A stretch of 64,000 nucleotides of DNA, taken from positions 968,001 to 1,032,000 of the forward strand of contig NZ_CP075191.1 of NCBI RefSeq assembly GCF_020510625.1, given 5' to 3'. The notes under the pieces were generated by a model that was not told where the DNA came from, made no database searches, and saw only the letters and a program-made list of their open reading frames with translations. Origin of the DNA: Ferribacterium limneticum (lineage in GTDB: Bacteria; Pseudomonadota; Gammaproteobacteria; Burkholderiales; Rhodocyclaceae). The position numbers were made by a program, and so were the translations under genes. Positions 33,598 through 42,825 of the stretch are shown piece after piece. Every line of letters begins with the position of its first letter. The first letter of the stretch is position 1.

Positions 33598-35322
33598 TCA
33601 GACGGCAACCAGCTTGCGATTGGCGGCGCCCGGCAAAGTGCGCAGCGATTTGCCCGGCAGCAGGGTGTATTCCGCCGCCTTGACGGTGCTGACGTAATGC
33701 CAGTCGGCACGGCACTCTCCGGCCGTCGCCGTGATCACCATGTAGCCACGGTCGCCGGTATTGGCGTATTTGAGAGGGCCGATGATGGCTTCCAGCCCGG
33801 CGGCGACCAGGGCGGGGTTCTCGTTCGGGAAATAGGCTTCGAAGCCGGGCGAGCTGACCGAGGAAACGGCGTATTCGACGCCGGCGGTGCGACCCAGGTA
33901 ATCCTGCAGGTCGCTGGCCCAGGCGTTGTGCGTATCGCCGGCCAGCACGACCAGATTCTTGTCCAGCGCGCGCGACATGCCGAGCACCGTCTCGCGGGCC
34001 ATTGCATAACCATCCCAGGCGTCGAGGTTGTACGGAATGGCGGGCTGGGCCAGGATGGCCTGCTCGGTGGCGGTCAGGCTGCCGGGTGCGGTCTGTGCCT
34101 TGGCCACCAGCGCGGAGTAGGCCGAGAAGCTGATCTGGCCGAGCACCAGCGGGGCGGGAATGTTCATGCGGCCCATCAGCACCTGCTGACCGAGCACCTG
34201 CCAGATGGCGCCGGAGCCGGCCATCTGTTCCTGCAGCCAGAGCAGTTGCTCGACGCCCAGCAACTGGCGGTCGGCATCGGCCATGTCGGCAGCGAAACGG
34301 GCACTGTCGAAACTGCCTGTGCTGCCGAAGTAATTGGCGTAGTCGAAGGCCTGGTCGCGGGCGATGACCCGGGTGTCCAGCATGTGCAAGGCGAGCAGGT
34401 CGCCGAAGGCAAACGAGCGATGAATCTTTTCCGGATGCTTCAGGTCCGGCGTGCGGATCGGCAGCCACTCATGGAAGGCGCGCAGAGCGGCGGCGCGGCG
34501 GGTCGAAAATTCGCCTTCGGTCGCCGAATCGTGGTTTTCAGCCCCGTCCTTCCAAGTGTCGTTGGCGATTTCGTGGTCGTCCCAGACATGAATGAAAGGC
34601 ATGGCGGCGTGCACGGCCTGGAGGTCCGGGTCGGTGCGGTACTGGGCATAACGCTGGCGGTAGTCGTCGAGGCTCAGCAGTTCATGGGCCGGCTCGACTT
34701 CGCGGTCGAGCGCGGCGGCATCTTCCGAGGCGTATTCACCACGGCCATACTCGTAGATGTAGTCGCCGAGGTGGATGGCAGCCTGGATGTCGTCGCGCTT
34801 GGCGGCCTCGGCATAGACGTGGAAATAGCCGGCTGGATAGTTGGAGCAGGTGAAGACGGCCAATTTGACCTGGGTCGGTTTGCCAACCGGCAGCGTGCGG
34901 GTGCGGCCAACCGGCGAAACCCGATGCCCGGCGATGAAGCGGTAAAAATAGACCGTATTCGGCTGCAGGCGGGTGGCATCGACCTTGACCGTGTAGTCGC
35001 GGTGCGCATCGGTCAGCGCCGTGCCGGCCCGGACAATGCGCTCGAAATTCTTGTCCAGCGCCAATTCCCAGCGGACCGGGAGGCGGCCGGCCCGGATGCC
35101 GTCCACGCGTGTCCACAGAATCACCTGCCGGGCCAGGGGGTCGCCGCTGGCGACGCCATGTTTGAAGGACAGCCGGGCATGCGCCGCCCGCCGGTCATCG
35201 TCGTGATCGTGGCCGTGGGCCAGGGCGCTCGCCGGCAGCAGGGCGCTACCGGAGAGGGCGAGCGAGCCAGCGCCCAGTTGATGAACGAAATGGCGGCGTG
35301 ATTTGCGGAGACGGGTGGTCAT
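33598..35322 (-). CDS. phoD: Alkaline phosphatase D-like phosphodiesterase (PhoD)
   Basis: This 574-residue protein has a twin-arginine signal (SRRHFVHQL) and the PhoD layout: an N-terminal Ig-like domain (about residues 50-140), then the metallophosphoesterase core with CSNYPAGYF, HLGDYIYEYG, WDDHEIANDTW and AGDTHNAWASDL. It binds iron and calcium in characterised relatives and releases phosphate from mono- and diesters outside the cytoplasm. A His/Asp-rich stretch (HGHDHDDD) follows the signal. It lies upstream of the phasin and downstream of a secretion-type operon. Confidence 0.9.
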   Translation of the reverse strand: MTTRLRKSRRHFVHQLGAGSLALSGSALLPASALAHGHDHDDDRRAAHARLSFKHGVASGDPLARQVILWTRVDGIRAGRLPVRWELALDKNFERIVRAGTALTDAHRDYTVKVDATRLQPNTVYFYRFIAGHRVSPVGRTRTLPVGKPTQVKLAVFTCSNYPAGYFHVYAEAAKRDDIQAAIHLGDYIYEYGRGEYASEDAAALDREVEPAHELLSLDDYRQRYAQYRTDPDLQAVHAAMPFIHVWDDHEIANDTWKDGAENHDSATEGEFSTRRAAALRAFHEWLPIRTPDLKHPEKIHRSFAFGDLLALHMLDTRVIARDQAFDYANYFGSTGSFDSARFAADMADADRQLLGVEQLLWLQEQMAGSGAIWQVLGQQVLMGRMNIPAPLVLGQISFSAYSALVAKAQTAPGSLTATEQAILAQPAIPYNLDAWDGYAMARETVLGMSRALDKNLVVLAGDTHNAWASDLQDYLGRTAGVEYAVSSVSSPGFEAYFPNENPALVAAGLEAIIGPLKYANTGDRGYMVITATAGECRADWHYVSTVKAAEYTLLPGKSLRTLPGAANRKLVAV

Positions 35323-35418
35323 GGCGATCCATAGAAGGAGTGAAGATCGCCGCAGACTATCGCGCCGGCATTACCGGAAAATGTCGCTGGTATGACTGCA
35401 GATTACTGCGCACGTGCC

Positions 35419-35943
35419 CTAGATGGCGCCCGTGGCCAGAACCTGGCGCTCCTGCAGCGGCTGGTAAACGAAGACGACCTTGCCGGCCGAGATTTCCTCG
35501 ACCGCATAGGTGCCGTTGATCACGTCGCCAACCTTGATGACGAGGTGTCGCCCCTGATCCTTGATGAAGACCCGGACTTCGCCGTCTTCGATCAGTTGCC
35601 CGAGGAACTGGAAGGGCAAGGGCGGCGCCCGGGGTTTGGGCGGCGGGGGCGGCGGCGGGGCGATGAACCAGCTCTTGGTGCGGAAGGGGTCGATGGTTTC
35701 CGGTGTTTCCTCTTTCTCACCGGCCGTTTCGTCCTTCTCCGGCGAGGCTTCCGCCGGGGCGAGGGAGGCGGTTGGCACCATCCCGGCCATGGCTTCGCTA
35801 CTTGCTGGCAGCTTGCGCTTGGCCGGTCGCTCGGCGGGTTCGGGGGGCGCCGTATCATCTTCGACAAAAACGGCCGCTGCCACCGTGCCGAGCAACAGCG
35901 CACCGAGTATCAGCCAGCGTTGGCGTGGGCCGGGCTTGTTCAT
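35419..35943 (-). CDS. GspC/PilP-like inner membrane protein
   Basis: This 174-residue protein has one N-terminal membrane helix (about residues 10-27), a long acidic Pro/Glu-rich linker, and a small C-terminal beta domain (LPFQFLGQLIEDGEVRVFI to VKVGDVINGTY) like the homology region of GspC or PilP. Such proteins connect the inner membrane platform to a secretin. The proline run (APPPPPPPK) is notable. It is the last gene of the operon and overlaps the previous gene by 4 nt. Confidence 0.75.
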   Translation of the reverse strand: MNKPGPRQRWLILGALLLGTVAAAVFVEDDTAPPEPAERPAKRKLPASSEAMAGMVPTASLAPAEASPEKDETAGEKEETPETIDPFRTKSWFIAPPPPPPPKPRAPPLPFQFLGQLIEDGEVRVFIKDQGRHLVIKVGDVINGTYAVEEISAGKVVFVYQPLQERQVLATGAI

Positions 35944-36497
35944 TGGCTTTCCTGGCGACGGAAGAAGATGACCAGGCGCAACTGTGCATCGACGGCGCCG
36001 GCACCGATGTTTTCCCGGCGCAGGGTGACATCCTCGATGGCCAGCGCCGGGAACTCGCTGCGGATGGTCGTCAGGTAAGTCCGCAGGTCGCGGTAGCTGC
36101 CCTGCACCGGCAGGTTCAGCACGTAACGGTCGAACAGTTTGTCCTTGCCGGCCAGCAGCCGGTATTCGCCGGCCGATAGCTGCAGGCCTTTTTCGCTAGC
36201 CAGTTCGAGCAGGCGACCGAGCTCGGCGTGCAGGCGCTCCTCGTCGGGAAAGCGCTCGAGCAGGCTGAGTCGCGCTTGCTCCGGCGTCGCCTGGGTGAGC
36301 TGGCGATCGATCTGGGCGCGCCGGCTGGCCCGTTCGAGCTGTTGTAACTGCCGTTCGCCAGCCTCGATCGCTGTTTCGCGGCCGGGCAGCACAATCAGAT
36401 GCAGGCCGGCCGCAATCAGCACGAGCAGGCCGCCGGCCAGCGGCAGCCACTGCGGATTGGCCAGGGCAAAACGGCCGCGGGCGAGCCAGTTGTTCAT
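35940..36497 (-). CDS. PilO/GspM-like platform protein
   Basis: The start at 36497 gives an ATGA overlap with the previous gene and 185 residues; an in-frame ATG lies at 36512. Features are one membrane helix (about residues 20-40), a coiled coil (about 45-100) and a ferredoxin-like C-terminal domain (FDRYVLNLPVQGSYRDLRTYL). This matches the PilO/GspM fold, which forms the periplasmic ring of the assembly platform. Confidence 0.78.
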   Translation of the reverse strand: MNNWLARGRFALANPQWLPLAGGLLVLIAAGLHLIVLPGRETAIEAGERQLQQLERASRRAQIDRQLTQATPEQARLSLLERFPDEERLHAELGRLLELASEKGLQLSAGEYRLLAGKDKLFDRYVLNLPVQGSYRDLRTYLTTIRSEFPALAIEDVTLRRENIGAGAVDAQLRLVIFFRRQESQ

Positions 36498-37024
36498 GGT
36501 GTGCTGGTCCATGTGGCGGCAATTTCGAAGCTGACCGGGCGTTGCGGGTCGTCGGTCTTGATCTTGTGGGAGAGCAGGCTGACCTGCGACAAGGGCGGCC
36601 GGCGCAAGGCGTCGACAAAACCGAGCGCCGCCTGCAGGTTGCGCGCCTCGCCGGAAATCTGCAGCGATTTGGCCGCGGCATTCGGCGTGATGCCCAGCAG
36701 ACTGACATCTTCCGGCGTTGCCCGCTCGATCTGCAGGTACAGCCCGTCCCAGTCGATGCGGATGGCGGCGACCGCCTGTTGCAGCGCCTTGCCCTGTTCG
36801 GCCGGCAGGGCGGCTTCGCGCTGCGCCGCCTCGCGGCTGGCCCGGTTCAGCCGGTCGGCCCGCCGCTTGGCTTGCTCCTGACGCGATTCCAGGTCGGCCA
36901 GTTGGGCGTTCTGCTGGCTGGCCTCCAGCCAGGCATCGGCACAGAGCACGGCGCCGACCAGCAACAGAATGAAGGGCAGCAGGCCGGGGCGGCGGGGCTG
37001 GAAGTCCAGCGCGAGATCACGCAT
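36494..37024 (-). CDS. PilN-like platform protein
   Basis: Starting at ATG 37024 the protein is 176 residues; a longer upstream frame would overlap most of the preceding gene. It has a short cytoplasmic N-terminus (MRDLALDFQPRRP), one membrane helix (about 14-32), a coiled coil (about 38-75) and a ferredoxin-like C-terminal domain. This is the PilN layout. It overlaps both neighbours. Confidence 0.75.
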   Translation of the reverse strand: MRDLALDFQPRRPGLLPFILLLVGAVLCADAWLEASQQNAQLADLESRQEQAKRRADRLNRASREAAQREAALPAEQGKALQQAVAAIRIDWDGLYLQIERATPEDVSLLGITPNAAAKSLQISGEARNLQAALGFVDALRRPPLSQVSLLSHKIKTDDPQRPVSFEIAATWTSTP

Positions 37025-37784
37025 GGGCACCGCCTTCGAGCCGCGACATCTGCTGTTCGATCTCCCAGTCGCCGAGCGTCTTTGGCCAGGCATCACGACT
37101 GAAAATGTGTACTTTTTTCCGGTCGACTGCCGCATCTTCGGCGGCCAGCAGGCCCTGCAACTCGGCACCCAGTTGCTCTGGCTCGGCATGCGTCCGGTGA
37201 TTGCGCAGCAGCGTGATGTTGCCGTTGCACAGGCCGAGCAGCGTCAGCCAGCCATCGTCGGGGAAGACCACGCAGCCGTCGCCGACCGATAGTCGGCAAC
37301 TCGCCAGGTTGCTGGTCAGGCGCGGTTGCAGGCTGTCGAGGCGCAGGCGACGGCTTTTGACCATCTGGCGCAGCGCCGCCAGCAGGCCGCCGGGAATGCC
37401 GGCCGCCAGGCCATTCAGGCCGAAAGCGGGGCGATCGAGCGCGAGGCTCAAGTGTTCTGCCTGTTCGCCCAGGCTATTGCGGAGCAGGGCCTTGGCCATG
37501 CCGAGTCGTGCCTTGTCGCCGAGCACGCTGTCGCTCCACGGCAGCACGGCAAAGCGGACGAACTGGTTGGCGATGACGATCTTCAGGCGGCCAAAGGTAC
37601 TTGCCTTGGTAGCGAGCAGGGCTGTGGCGGCGGCCAGCGCCGGTTGCCAGTCGGCTTCGTCGGGCTGGGCAGGCGGCACTTCGGCCGTGAAGCGCTGGGC
37701 CGGGCCGCGCCACGGCTTGCGGTCGAGCACGATGTGCCGGGGATGGACGAGCAGGGTGTGCCGGTCAAGCCACGAAAGTGACAC
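37017..37784 (-). CDS. PilM/GspL-like cytoplasmic scaffold
   Basis: This 255-residue protein lacks a membrane helix and resembles the actin-like fold of PilM and the cytoplasmic part of GspL. Starting at GTG 37784, it overlaps the ATPase gene by 20 nt. Sequence signals are weak, and the call relies on position between the ATPase and a PilN-like gene. It would dock the ATPase to the membrane platform. Confidence 0.65.
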   Translation of the reverse strand: MSLSWLDRHTLLVHPRHIVLDRKPWRGPAQRFTAEVPPAQPDEADWQPALAAATALLATKASTFGRLKIVIANQFVRFAVLPWSDSVLGDKARLGMAKALLRNSLGEQAEHLSLALDRPAFGLNGLAAGIPGGLLAALRQMVKSRRLRLDSLQPRLTSNLASCRLSVGDGCVVFPDDGWLTLLGLCNGNITLLRNHRTHAEPEQLGAELQGLLAAEDAAVDRKKVHIFSRDAWPKTLGDWEIEQQMSRLEGGAHA

Positions 37785-39459
37785 GGTTGGCCTCCTCCAG
37801 ACTGGTGATGCCGACCTTGACCAGATCGAGCGCCGATTCGCGCAGCGAGCGCGTGCCGCCGCGCCGGGCGGCTTCCTTCAATTGGCGGATCGGGGCGCGG
37901 GCGAGGATCAGTTCGCGGATTTCATCGTCGAGCGCCAGCAGTTCGGCAATGGCCCGCCGGCCGCGATAGCCGGTGCCGCGACAACTGCCACAGCCGACGG
38001 CATGGCGGAACTGCCAGTCGGCAGCAGCCAGGGGGTCGATCTCGGCATTGGCCAGCGCTTCGGGGGTCGGCGTCGTCGGGCTGGCGCAGGCCGGGCACAG
38101 CGTGCGGATCAGGCGCTGGGCCACGACGCCGTTCAGTGCCGAGACGAGGTTGTAGGGGTCGACCTCCATGTGCAGGAAGCGGCCGATCACGTCAAAGACG
38201 TTGTTGGCATGCACCGTGGTGAACACGAGGTGGCCGGTCAGCGCCGCCTGCACGGCGATCTGGGCGGTTTCCGAGTCGCGGATTTCGCCGACCATGATCT
38301 TGTCCGGGTCGTGGCGCAGGATGGAGCGCAGGCCGCGAGCGAAGCTCAGGCCTTTCTTTTCATTAACCGGAATCTGCAGTACGCCGGATAGCTGGTATTC
38401 GACCGGGTCCTCGATGGTGACGATCTTGTCCTCGCCGCGGTTGATCTCGGACAGCGCGGCGTAGAGGGTCGTCGTCTTGCCGCTACCGGTCGGGCCGGTA
38501 ACCAGCAGCATGCCGTAAGGTTCGGCCGACAGGCGGCGAATGCGGTACATGGTGTCGGCGTCAAAGCCCATGACGTCGAGGCGCAGGCCGTCGAGATGGT
38601 CGCTCAGCGCCTGCTTGTCGAGGACGCGCAGCACGGCATCCTCGCCCCAGATGCTGGGCATGATCGAGACGCGGATGTCGATTTCACGGCCCTGCCAATT
38701 GACCTTGAAGCGACCGTCCTGCGGCACCCGCCGTTCGGCAATGTCGAGCTCGGAAAGCACCTTGATGCGCGAAATCATCTGTTCGGCGGTGTCGCTGCCA
38801 TCGATGGCGCCGGCAAAATTGAGCACGCCATCGATGCGGTACTTGATCGCCAGGCCGCGATTGTTGGCTTCGATGTGAATATCGCTGGCCCCGGCTTTCA
38901 GGCCATCGTGCAGGGTCGAACGCACCAGCCGGACGATATTGCTGCCTTCCTCCGAAATGCCCTGCAGCGAGAGGTCTTCGGCGTTTTCGCCGGTGCTGAC
39001 CTGGGAGTGATCACCCTTGAAGTCGCCGTCCAGCGCCCGGACGCGAGATTCTTCGCGGGCCAGGTAGGCGGTGATCACCGAGGCCGGCGCCAGGCGCCAT
39101 TCGATGCGCCGGCTCAGCGGCAGCAGGCCTTCCAGCCAGTCGCGCAGGCCGGCATCAAGCGGGTTGGGGGCGACGACCAGACAGGCGGCTTCGGTGTCAA
39201 TGACCAGCACCTGGCGCCGGAGGTATTCGGCGAAGGAGGCCAGCGACAGGGCCAGGGCGTGTTCCGGCAGCTCGCTCAGGCGAATGCTGGTCAGGCCGAA
39301 GGCGGCAGCGGTGATTTCGGCTGCCTTCTGCTCGTCCATGCCATGCGTAGCCTGCAGCCCGGCAATGGCGGCCGATATTCCGTTGAGCCGCGTTAACTGA
39401 CGGGCTGCTTCAAGCAGCGTGTTGTGTTCAAGCAGGCCGGTGTCGACGAGTGAATTCAT
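37765..39459 (-). CDS. Type II secretion/type IV pilus assembly ATPase (GspE/PilB family)
   Basis: This 564-residue hexameric ATPase has an N-terminal MshEN-like domain, Walker A GPTGSGKTT, an Asp box with DKIVTIEDPVEYQL, Walker B region RHDPDKIMVGEIRDSETA, the His box HLVFTTVHANN and a four-cysteine zinc motif (CPAC...CGSC). It powers pseudopilus or pilus assembly at the inner membrane. It sits in an order G-F-E followed by PilMNOP-like genes. Confidence 0.92.
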   Translation of the reverse strand: MNSLVDTGLLEHNTLLEAARQLTRLNGISAAIAGLQATHGMDEQKAAEITAAAFGLTSIRLSELPEHALALSLASFAEYLRRQVLVIDTEAACLVVAPNPLDAGLRDWLEGLLPLSRRIEWRLAPASVITAYLAREESRVRALDGDFKGDHSQVSTGENAEDLSLQGISEEGSNIVRLVRSTLHDGLKAGASDIHIEANNRGLAIKYRIDGVLNFAGAIDGSDTAEQMISRIKVLSELDIAERRVPQDGRFKVNWQGREIDIRVSIMPSIWGEDAVLRVLDKQALSDHLDGLRLDVMGFDADTMYRIRRLSAEPYGMLLVTGPTGSGKTTTLYAALSEINRGEDKIVTIEDPVEYQLSGVLQIPVNEKKGLSFARGLRSILRHDPDKIMVGEIRDSETAQIAVQAALTGHLVFTTVHANNVFDVIGRFLHMEVDPYNLVSALNGVVAQRLIRTLCPACASPTTPTPEALANAEIDPLAAADWQFRHAVGCGSCRGTGYRGRRAIAELLALDDEIRELILARAPIRQLKEAARRGGTRSLRESALDLVKVGITSLEEANRVTFVA

Positions 39460-39468
39460 GGTCAGCCC

Positions 39469-40668
39469 CTATTGAAAATTGCCGGCCAATTCGAAAATCG
39501 GCATGTACAGAAGGAGGACGATGCCGCCGATCACGCCGCCGATGCCGGTCATCAGCAGTGGCTCGAACAGGCGGCTGAAGGTATCGACCAGACGGTTGAT
39601 TTCCTCGTCGTAGAAACTGGCCACCGATTCCAGCATGCTGCCGAGCTGGCCGCTTTTCTCGCCGACGGCGATCATGCGCCGGGCGATTGGCGTGCTCAGG
39701 CCGCCGTGCAGGGCGGCATCCGAAAAGGCTTGGCCGTGCTCGATGTCGCTGATCGCCCGCTGCAAGCCCTCGCGCAAGGCAACGGGCAGGATGTCAGCGA
39801 CCATGACCAGCGTCGTGCGCAGCGGAATACCGGCGCGCAGCAGCATGCCGACGGTGCGGTAGAAGCGGGCGAGATAGACGATGCGCAGGCGTTCGCCGAT
39901 GCCCGGCAGGCGCCAGATCACCCGGGCCAGCATGGCGCGGACAGGGGGCAGGGAGAGCAGGGCGGCGATCCCGAAGGCGGCCAGCAGGCTGCCGATGGCC
40001 AGGCCGGCGGCATGCTGGTTGACGAAATCGCCCCAGCTGAACAGCAACGAGGAAAGGCCTTCCGGCTGCCGGCCGCTGTCGGCGAAGACCAGCGCAAAGC
40101 GCGGCACGACGAAGCCGAGCAGGAAGAAGGTGACGAGCAGGCCGACGGCAAGCAGCAGGACCGGATAGATGGCGGCGCTGACCAGTTTCTTTTTCAGTTC
40201 GCGCAGCTTTTCGTCGAAGGTCAGGTAGCGGCGCAGCGATTCCGGCATGTCGCCGGTTCGCTCGCTGGCCTTGACCGTAGCGACATAGAGCTCCGGGAAA
40301 ACCTCCGGAAAGCGCTGCAGCGCGGTCGACAGGGATTGGCCCTGGCGCAGCGCGGTGAGCAGGCCATTCAGGACATCGCTTGAGCCTGAACCCTGGTCCT
40401 GTTCGGCCAGCGTTTCCAGCCCCTCGACAACATTGAGGCCGGCTTCGAGCAGCGAGAGCAACTGGCGGGTAAACAGCGGCAACTGGAACTTGCCGCTGCG
40501 ACTCTTGCCGCGTTTTTGCCCGACCGGATCGGCCGAGACGATGACGGCGCCAAGCAGTGAGGTGGCCTGCGGCAAATCGTTCGCGCTATCGGCGGCGACG
40601 CGCAAGCGCGACACGCCCTGGCCGGGGAAAACCGCGACGACGTCGAATTCCATCAGCCGGACGCTCAC
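39469..40668 (-). CDS. Type II secretion/type IV pilus inner membrane platform protein (GspF/PilC family)
   Basis: This 399-residue protein has two T2SSF domains, each with SLLEAGLNVVEGLETL-like and LLRAGIPLRTTLVMVADIL motifs, and three membrane helices (about residues 170, 220 and 375). It forms the central platform against which the ATPase works. It overlaps the pseudopilin gene by 4 nt and is followed by the ATPase gene after 9 nt. Confidence 0.92.
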   Translation of the reverse strand: MSVRLMEFDVVAVFPGQGVSRLRVAADSANDLPQATSLLGAVIVSADPVGQKRGKSRSGKFQLPLFTRQLLSLLEAGLNVVEGLETLAEQDQGSGSSDVLNGLLTALRQGQSLSTALQRFPEVFPELYVATVKASERTGDMPESLRRYLTFDEKLRELKKKLVSAAIYPVLLLAVGLLVTFFLLGFVVPRFALVFADSGRQPEGLSSLLFSWGDFVNQHAAGLAIGSLLAAFGIAALLSLPPVRAMLARVIWRLPGIGERLRIVYLARFYRTVGMLLRAGIPLRTTLVMVADILPVALREGLQRAISDIEHGQAFSDAALHGGLSTPIARRMIAVGEKSGQLGSMLESVASFYDEEINRLVDTFSRLFEPLLMTGIGGVIGGIVLLLYMPIFELAGNFQ

Positions 40669-41099
40669 CAGTTGCCGATGTCGGCGGCTTCGCCCTCGCC
40701 ACCGGGCTTGCCATCCTTGCCCAGCGAGAAGAGATCGAATTCGCCGTGTTCACCGGGCTGGGCGTACAGGTAGGGCTGGCCCCAGGGGTCGGCCGGCACT
40801 TCCTTGCGCAGGTAAGGGCCCTGCCAGCGGTTCTCGGACGGGGGGCGCTTCATCAACGCCGCCAGGCCGTTTTCGCTGGTCGGATAGCGGCCGACATCGA
40901 GACGATACTGGTCCAGCGCTTTTTCCAGGGCGTCGATCTGGGCGCGCGCCGCCTTGACCTCGGACTTGCCGATCTGGGCAAAATATTTCGGGCCGACATA
41001 ACCGGCCAGCAGGCCGATGATGACCATGACGACGAGCAGTTCGAGCAGCGTGAAACCGCGCTGGAGCGACGAAACGAACGAACGGGGAATAAGCGCCAC
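40665..41099 (-). CDS. gspG: Major pseudopilin, GspG type
   Basis: This 144-residue prepilin has a short leader ending in Gly and the class III signal RG-FTLLELLVVMVIIGLLA, to be cut by a prepilin peptidase before Phe. The C-terminal part (GRYPTSENGLAALMKRP, DPWGQPYLYAQPG, DLFSLGKDGKPGG) is typical of GspG, including the calcium-binding loop region. It is the first gene of the operon. No minor pseudopilins, secretin or peptidase are in the window. Confidence 0.92.
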   Translation of the reverse strand: MALIPRSFVSSLQRGFTLLELLVVMVIIGLLAGYVGPKYFAQIGKSEVKAARAQIDALEKALDQYRLDVGRYPTSENGLAALMKRPPSENRWQGPYLRKEVPADPWGQPYLYAQPGEHGEFDLFSLGKDGKPGGEGEAADIGNW

Positions 41100-41211
41100 G
41101 GTGTGCAGACGATTGATGACAGGACCGCTGATGTTATGGCCGATGCGTTACAGCGAAATGACATTGGCAGCGTCAAACCGCTGTAACAGACGGGGCATAT
41201 TCTTCGCGACC

Positions 41212-41841
41212 ATGTCCCCGATGTTGCGCCGCGTCCTTTTCCTTATTTCGATCGCCTTGCCCCTGCCTGCGCTGGCTTCGGCCAACGGTGCGATCTACGG
41301 TTTCGTCGATGAGGATGGCGTCGAACGCTTCAGCAATGTGCCCGATGACCGGCGCTACAAGCTGGTACTGGCCGACCGGCTGGCCCCGGCCACGGCCGCC
41401 TTGCAGGTGCCGCGCGGTGTCTTCGCCCTGCCTTTCGAGCAGCGGCCATTCCACGGTGCGATCCACGAGGCCAGCCGCAGCACCGGCGTCGACGCGGCCT
41501 TGCTGCATGCCGTCATCTCGGTTGAATCGGGTTACCGGGATCGCGCCGTTTCACCCAAGGGTGCGTCCGGCCTGATGCAATTGATGCCGGCCACGGCCCG
41601 CCGCTATGGCCTGGTCAACCTGCAGGATCCGGCCGAAAACATCCGGGCTGGCGCCCGCTATCTGCGCGACCTGCTGGCCATGTTCGACAACGATATCGAA
41701 CTGGCCCTGGCCGCCTACAACGCCGGCGAAAACGCCGTGCTGCGCTTCGGCCGGCGCATCCCGCCCTACGGTGAAACAAAACGCTACGTGCCGCTCGTCA
41801 TGGCGCACTACCAACGGATCAACGCCAATACCCGTCGCTGA
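41212..41841 (+). CDS. Lytic transglycosylase, SLT family
   Basis: The start at 41212 gives 209 residues with a Sec signal (MLRRVLFLISIALPLPALAS) and removes an upstream frame that overlaps gspG. A DUF4124-like segment (IYGFVDEDGVERFSNVP) precedes the SLT domain with catalytic Glu in AVISVESGYRDRAVS, SGLMQLMPATARRYG and AYNAGENAV. It cleaves peptidoglycan glycan strands in the periplasm and could open the wall for the secretion-type assembly encoded divergently. Confidence 0.88.
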   Translation: MSPMLRRVLFLISIALPLPALASANGAIYGFVDEDGVERFSNVPDDRRYKLVLADRLAPATAALQVPRGVFALPFEQRPFHGAIHEASRSTGVDAALLHAVISVESGYRDRAVSPKGASGLMQLMPATARRYGLVNLQDPAENIRAGARYLRDLLAMFDNDIELALAAYNAGENAVLRFGRRIPPYGETKRYVPLVMAHYQRINANTRR

Positions 41842-41925
41842 TACGGGGCCGGGGCGATGCCTGGCCGTGTCCTGATAGCGGACAGTTCCTTCTGTTCCTC
41901 CAAGAGCGTGCCGCTCGCAGGGAGA

Positions 41926-42825
41926 TTACGGCGCACTCTGTAATGATTTATCCGATCCCCCGGTGGCTTGAATACTCGCGGCTTGAATGAGAATCGGCGC
42001 CAGCGTTGTCCGAAGCTTTGCCACCACCTCAGGCAGTGGGGCCATGACAATTTCGTTCTTTTTCAGAAATGCTTGCCACATTGCCTGACGCGATGTGTCG
42101 GTTGCGAATTCATCTGTCAGGCCAACAGGCAAGACGACCGGGAGCGGCATGCCTCGCCGGATGAAGGTTGCGGCGATTGCCTTTGCCAGCGTATTGGCAT
42201 TCAGCACCTCGCGATCAAGCAACACCCAAATATCCAGGTAATCCTTCAAGCGGCTGTTGGTCATGCCGAGTAGGGCGATGGCATGCAGTTTTTCGGCGAT
42301 GACCGTATAGACGGGGTTGGTCCGTAGTTGAGGCGCGGGCAAGTCGTCGATCAGAACCGGATAGGCTGCGTGCACCGGACCGGGGGTGACCGCATCTCCG
42401 AAGCCGATGTCGATCTGCGTTTTGCAGCGTGCCTTGGCAATTTCAGCGGTGATCAGAACGCGGGCTCCGGCATAGCCTGCATCCTTGCGGATTTCCTCGA
42501 CGCTGACAGAGGCTGGATCGAAGACAATCCCATCCGCTACCTCAATGCTGGCGATGTCATGGAAGGTCCGGGCTATCGATTCGAGATCGCTTGCCCCAAA
42601 ACCGAGAAGATCGGCATCCCTCGTACTCCGGTGGGGCATGTCATACCACAGTGTGAAGAGCAGTGCCCCCTTGAGCAGAAAGTGATCGGCGTACGCCGAC
42701 TGGCTCAACCGGTAAAGGATTCGCTCCAATGCAAAGCGCACCAGTATCTGGTTGAAATCCGCGCCTTGTGCTTTCGCGGTATTCAGCAAGCGCGCCCTGA
42801 CTGATGTGGCGAGATCCTTTTTCAT
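41926..42825 (-). CDS. AbiEii-type nucleotidyltransferase toxin
   Basis: This 299-residue protein contains the DUF1814/AbiEii nucleotidyltransferase core with FLLKGALLFTLW, then RSTRDADLLGFG, and the later KLHAIALLG...DYLDIWVLL. AbiEii is the toxin half of a type IV toxin-antitoxin system that aborts phage infection. It overlaps the antitoxin gene by 4 nt. The motif is LKGALLF rather than the commoner KGGTAL-type, so activity should be checked. Confidence 0.88.
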   Translation of the reverse strand: MKKDLATSVRARLLNTAKAQGADFNQILVRFALERILYRLSQSAYADHFLLKGALLFTLWYDMPHRSTRDADLLGFGASDLESIARTFHDIASIEVADGIVFDPASVSVEEIRKDAGYAGARVLITAEIAKARCKTQIDIGFGDAVTPGPVHAAYPVLIDDLPAPQLRTNPVYTVIAEKLHAIALLGMTNSRLKDYLDIWVLLDREVLNANTLAKAIAATFIRRGMPLPVVLPVGLTDEFATDTSRQAMWQAFLKKNEIVMAPLPEVVAKLRTTLAPILIQAASIQATGGSDKSLQSAP

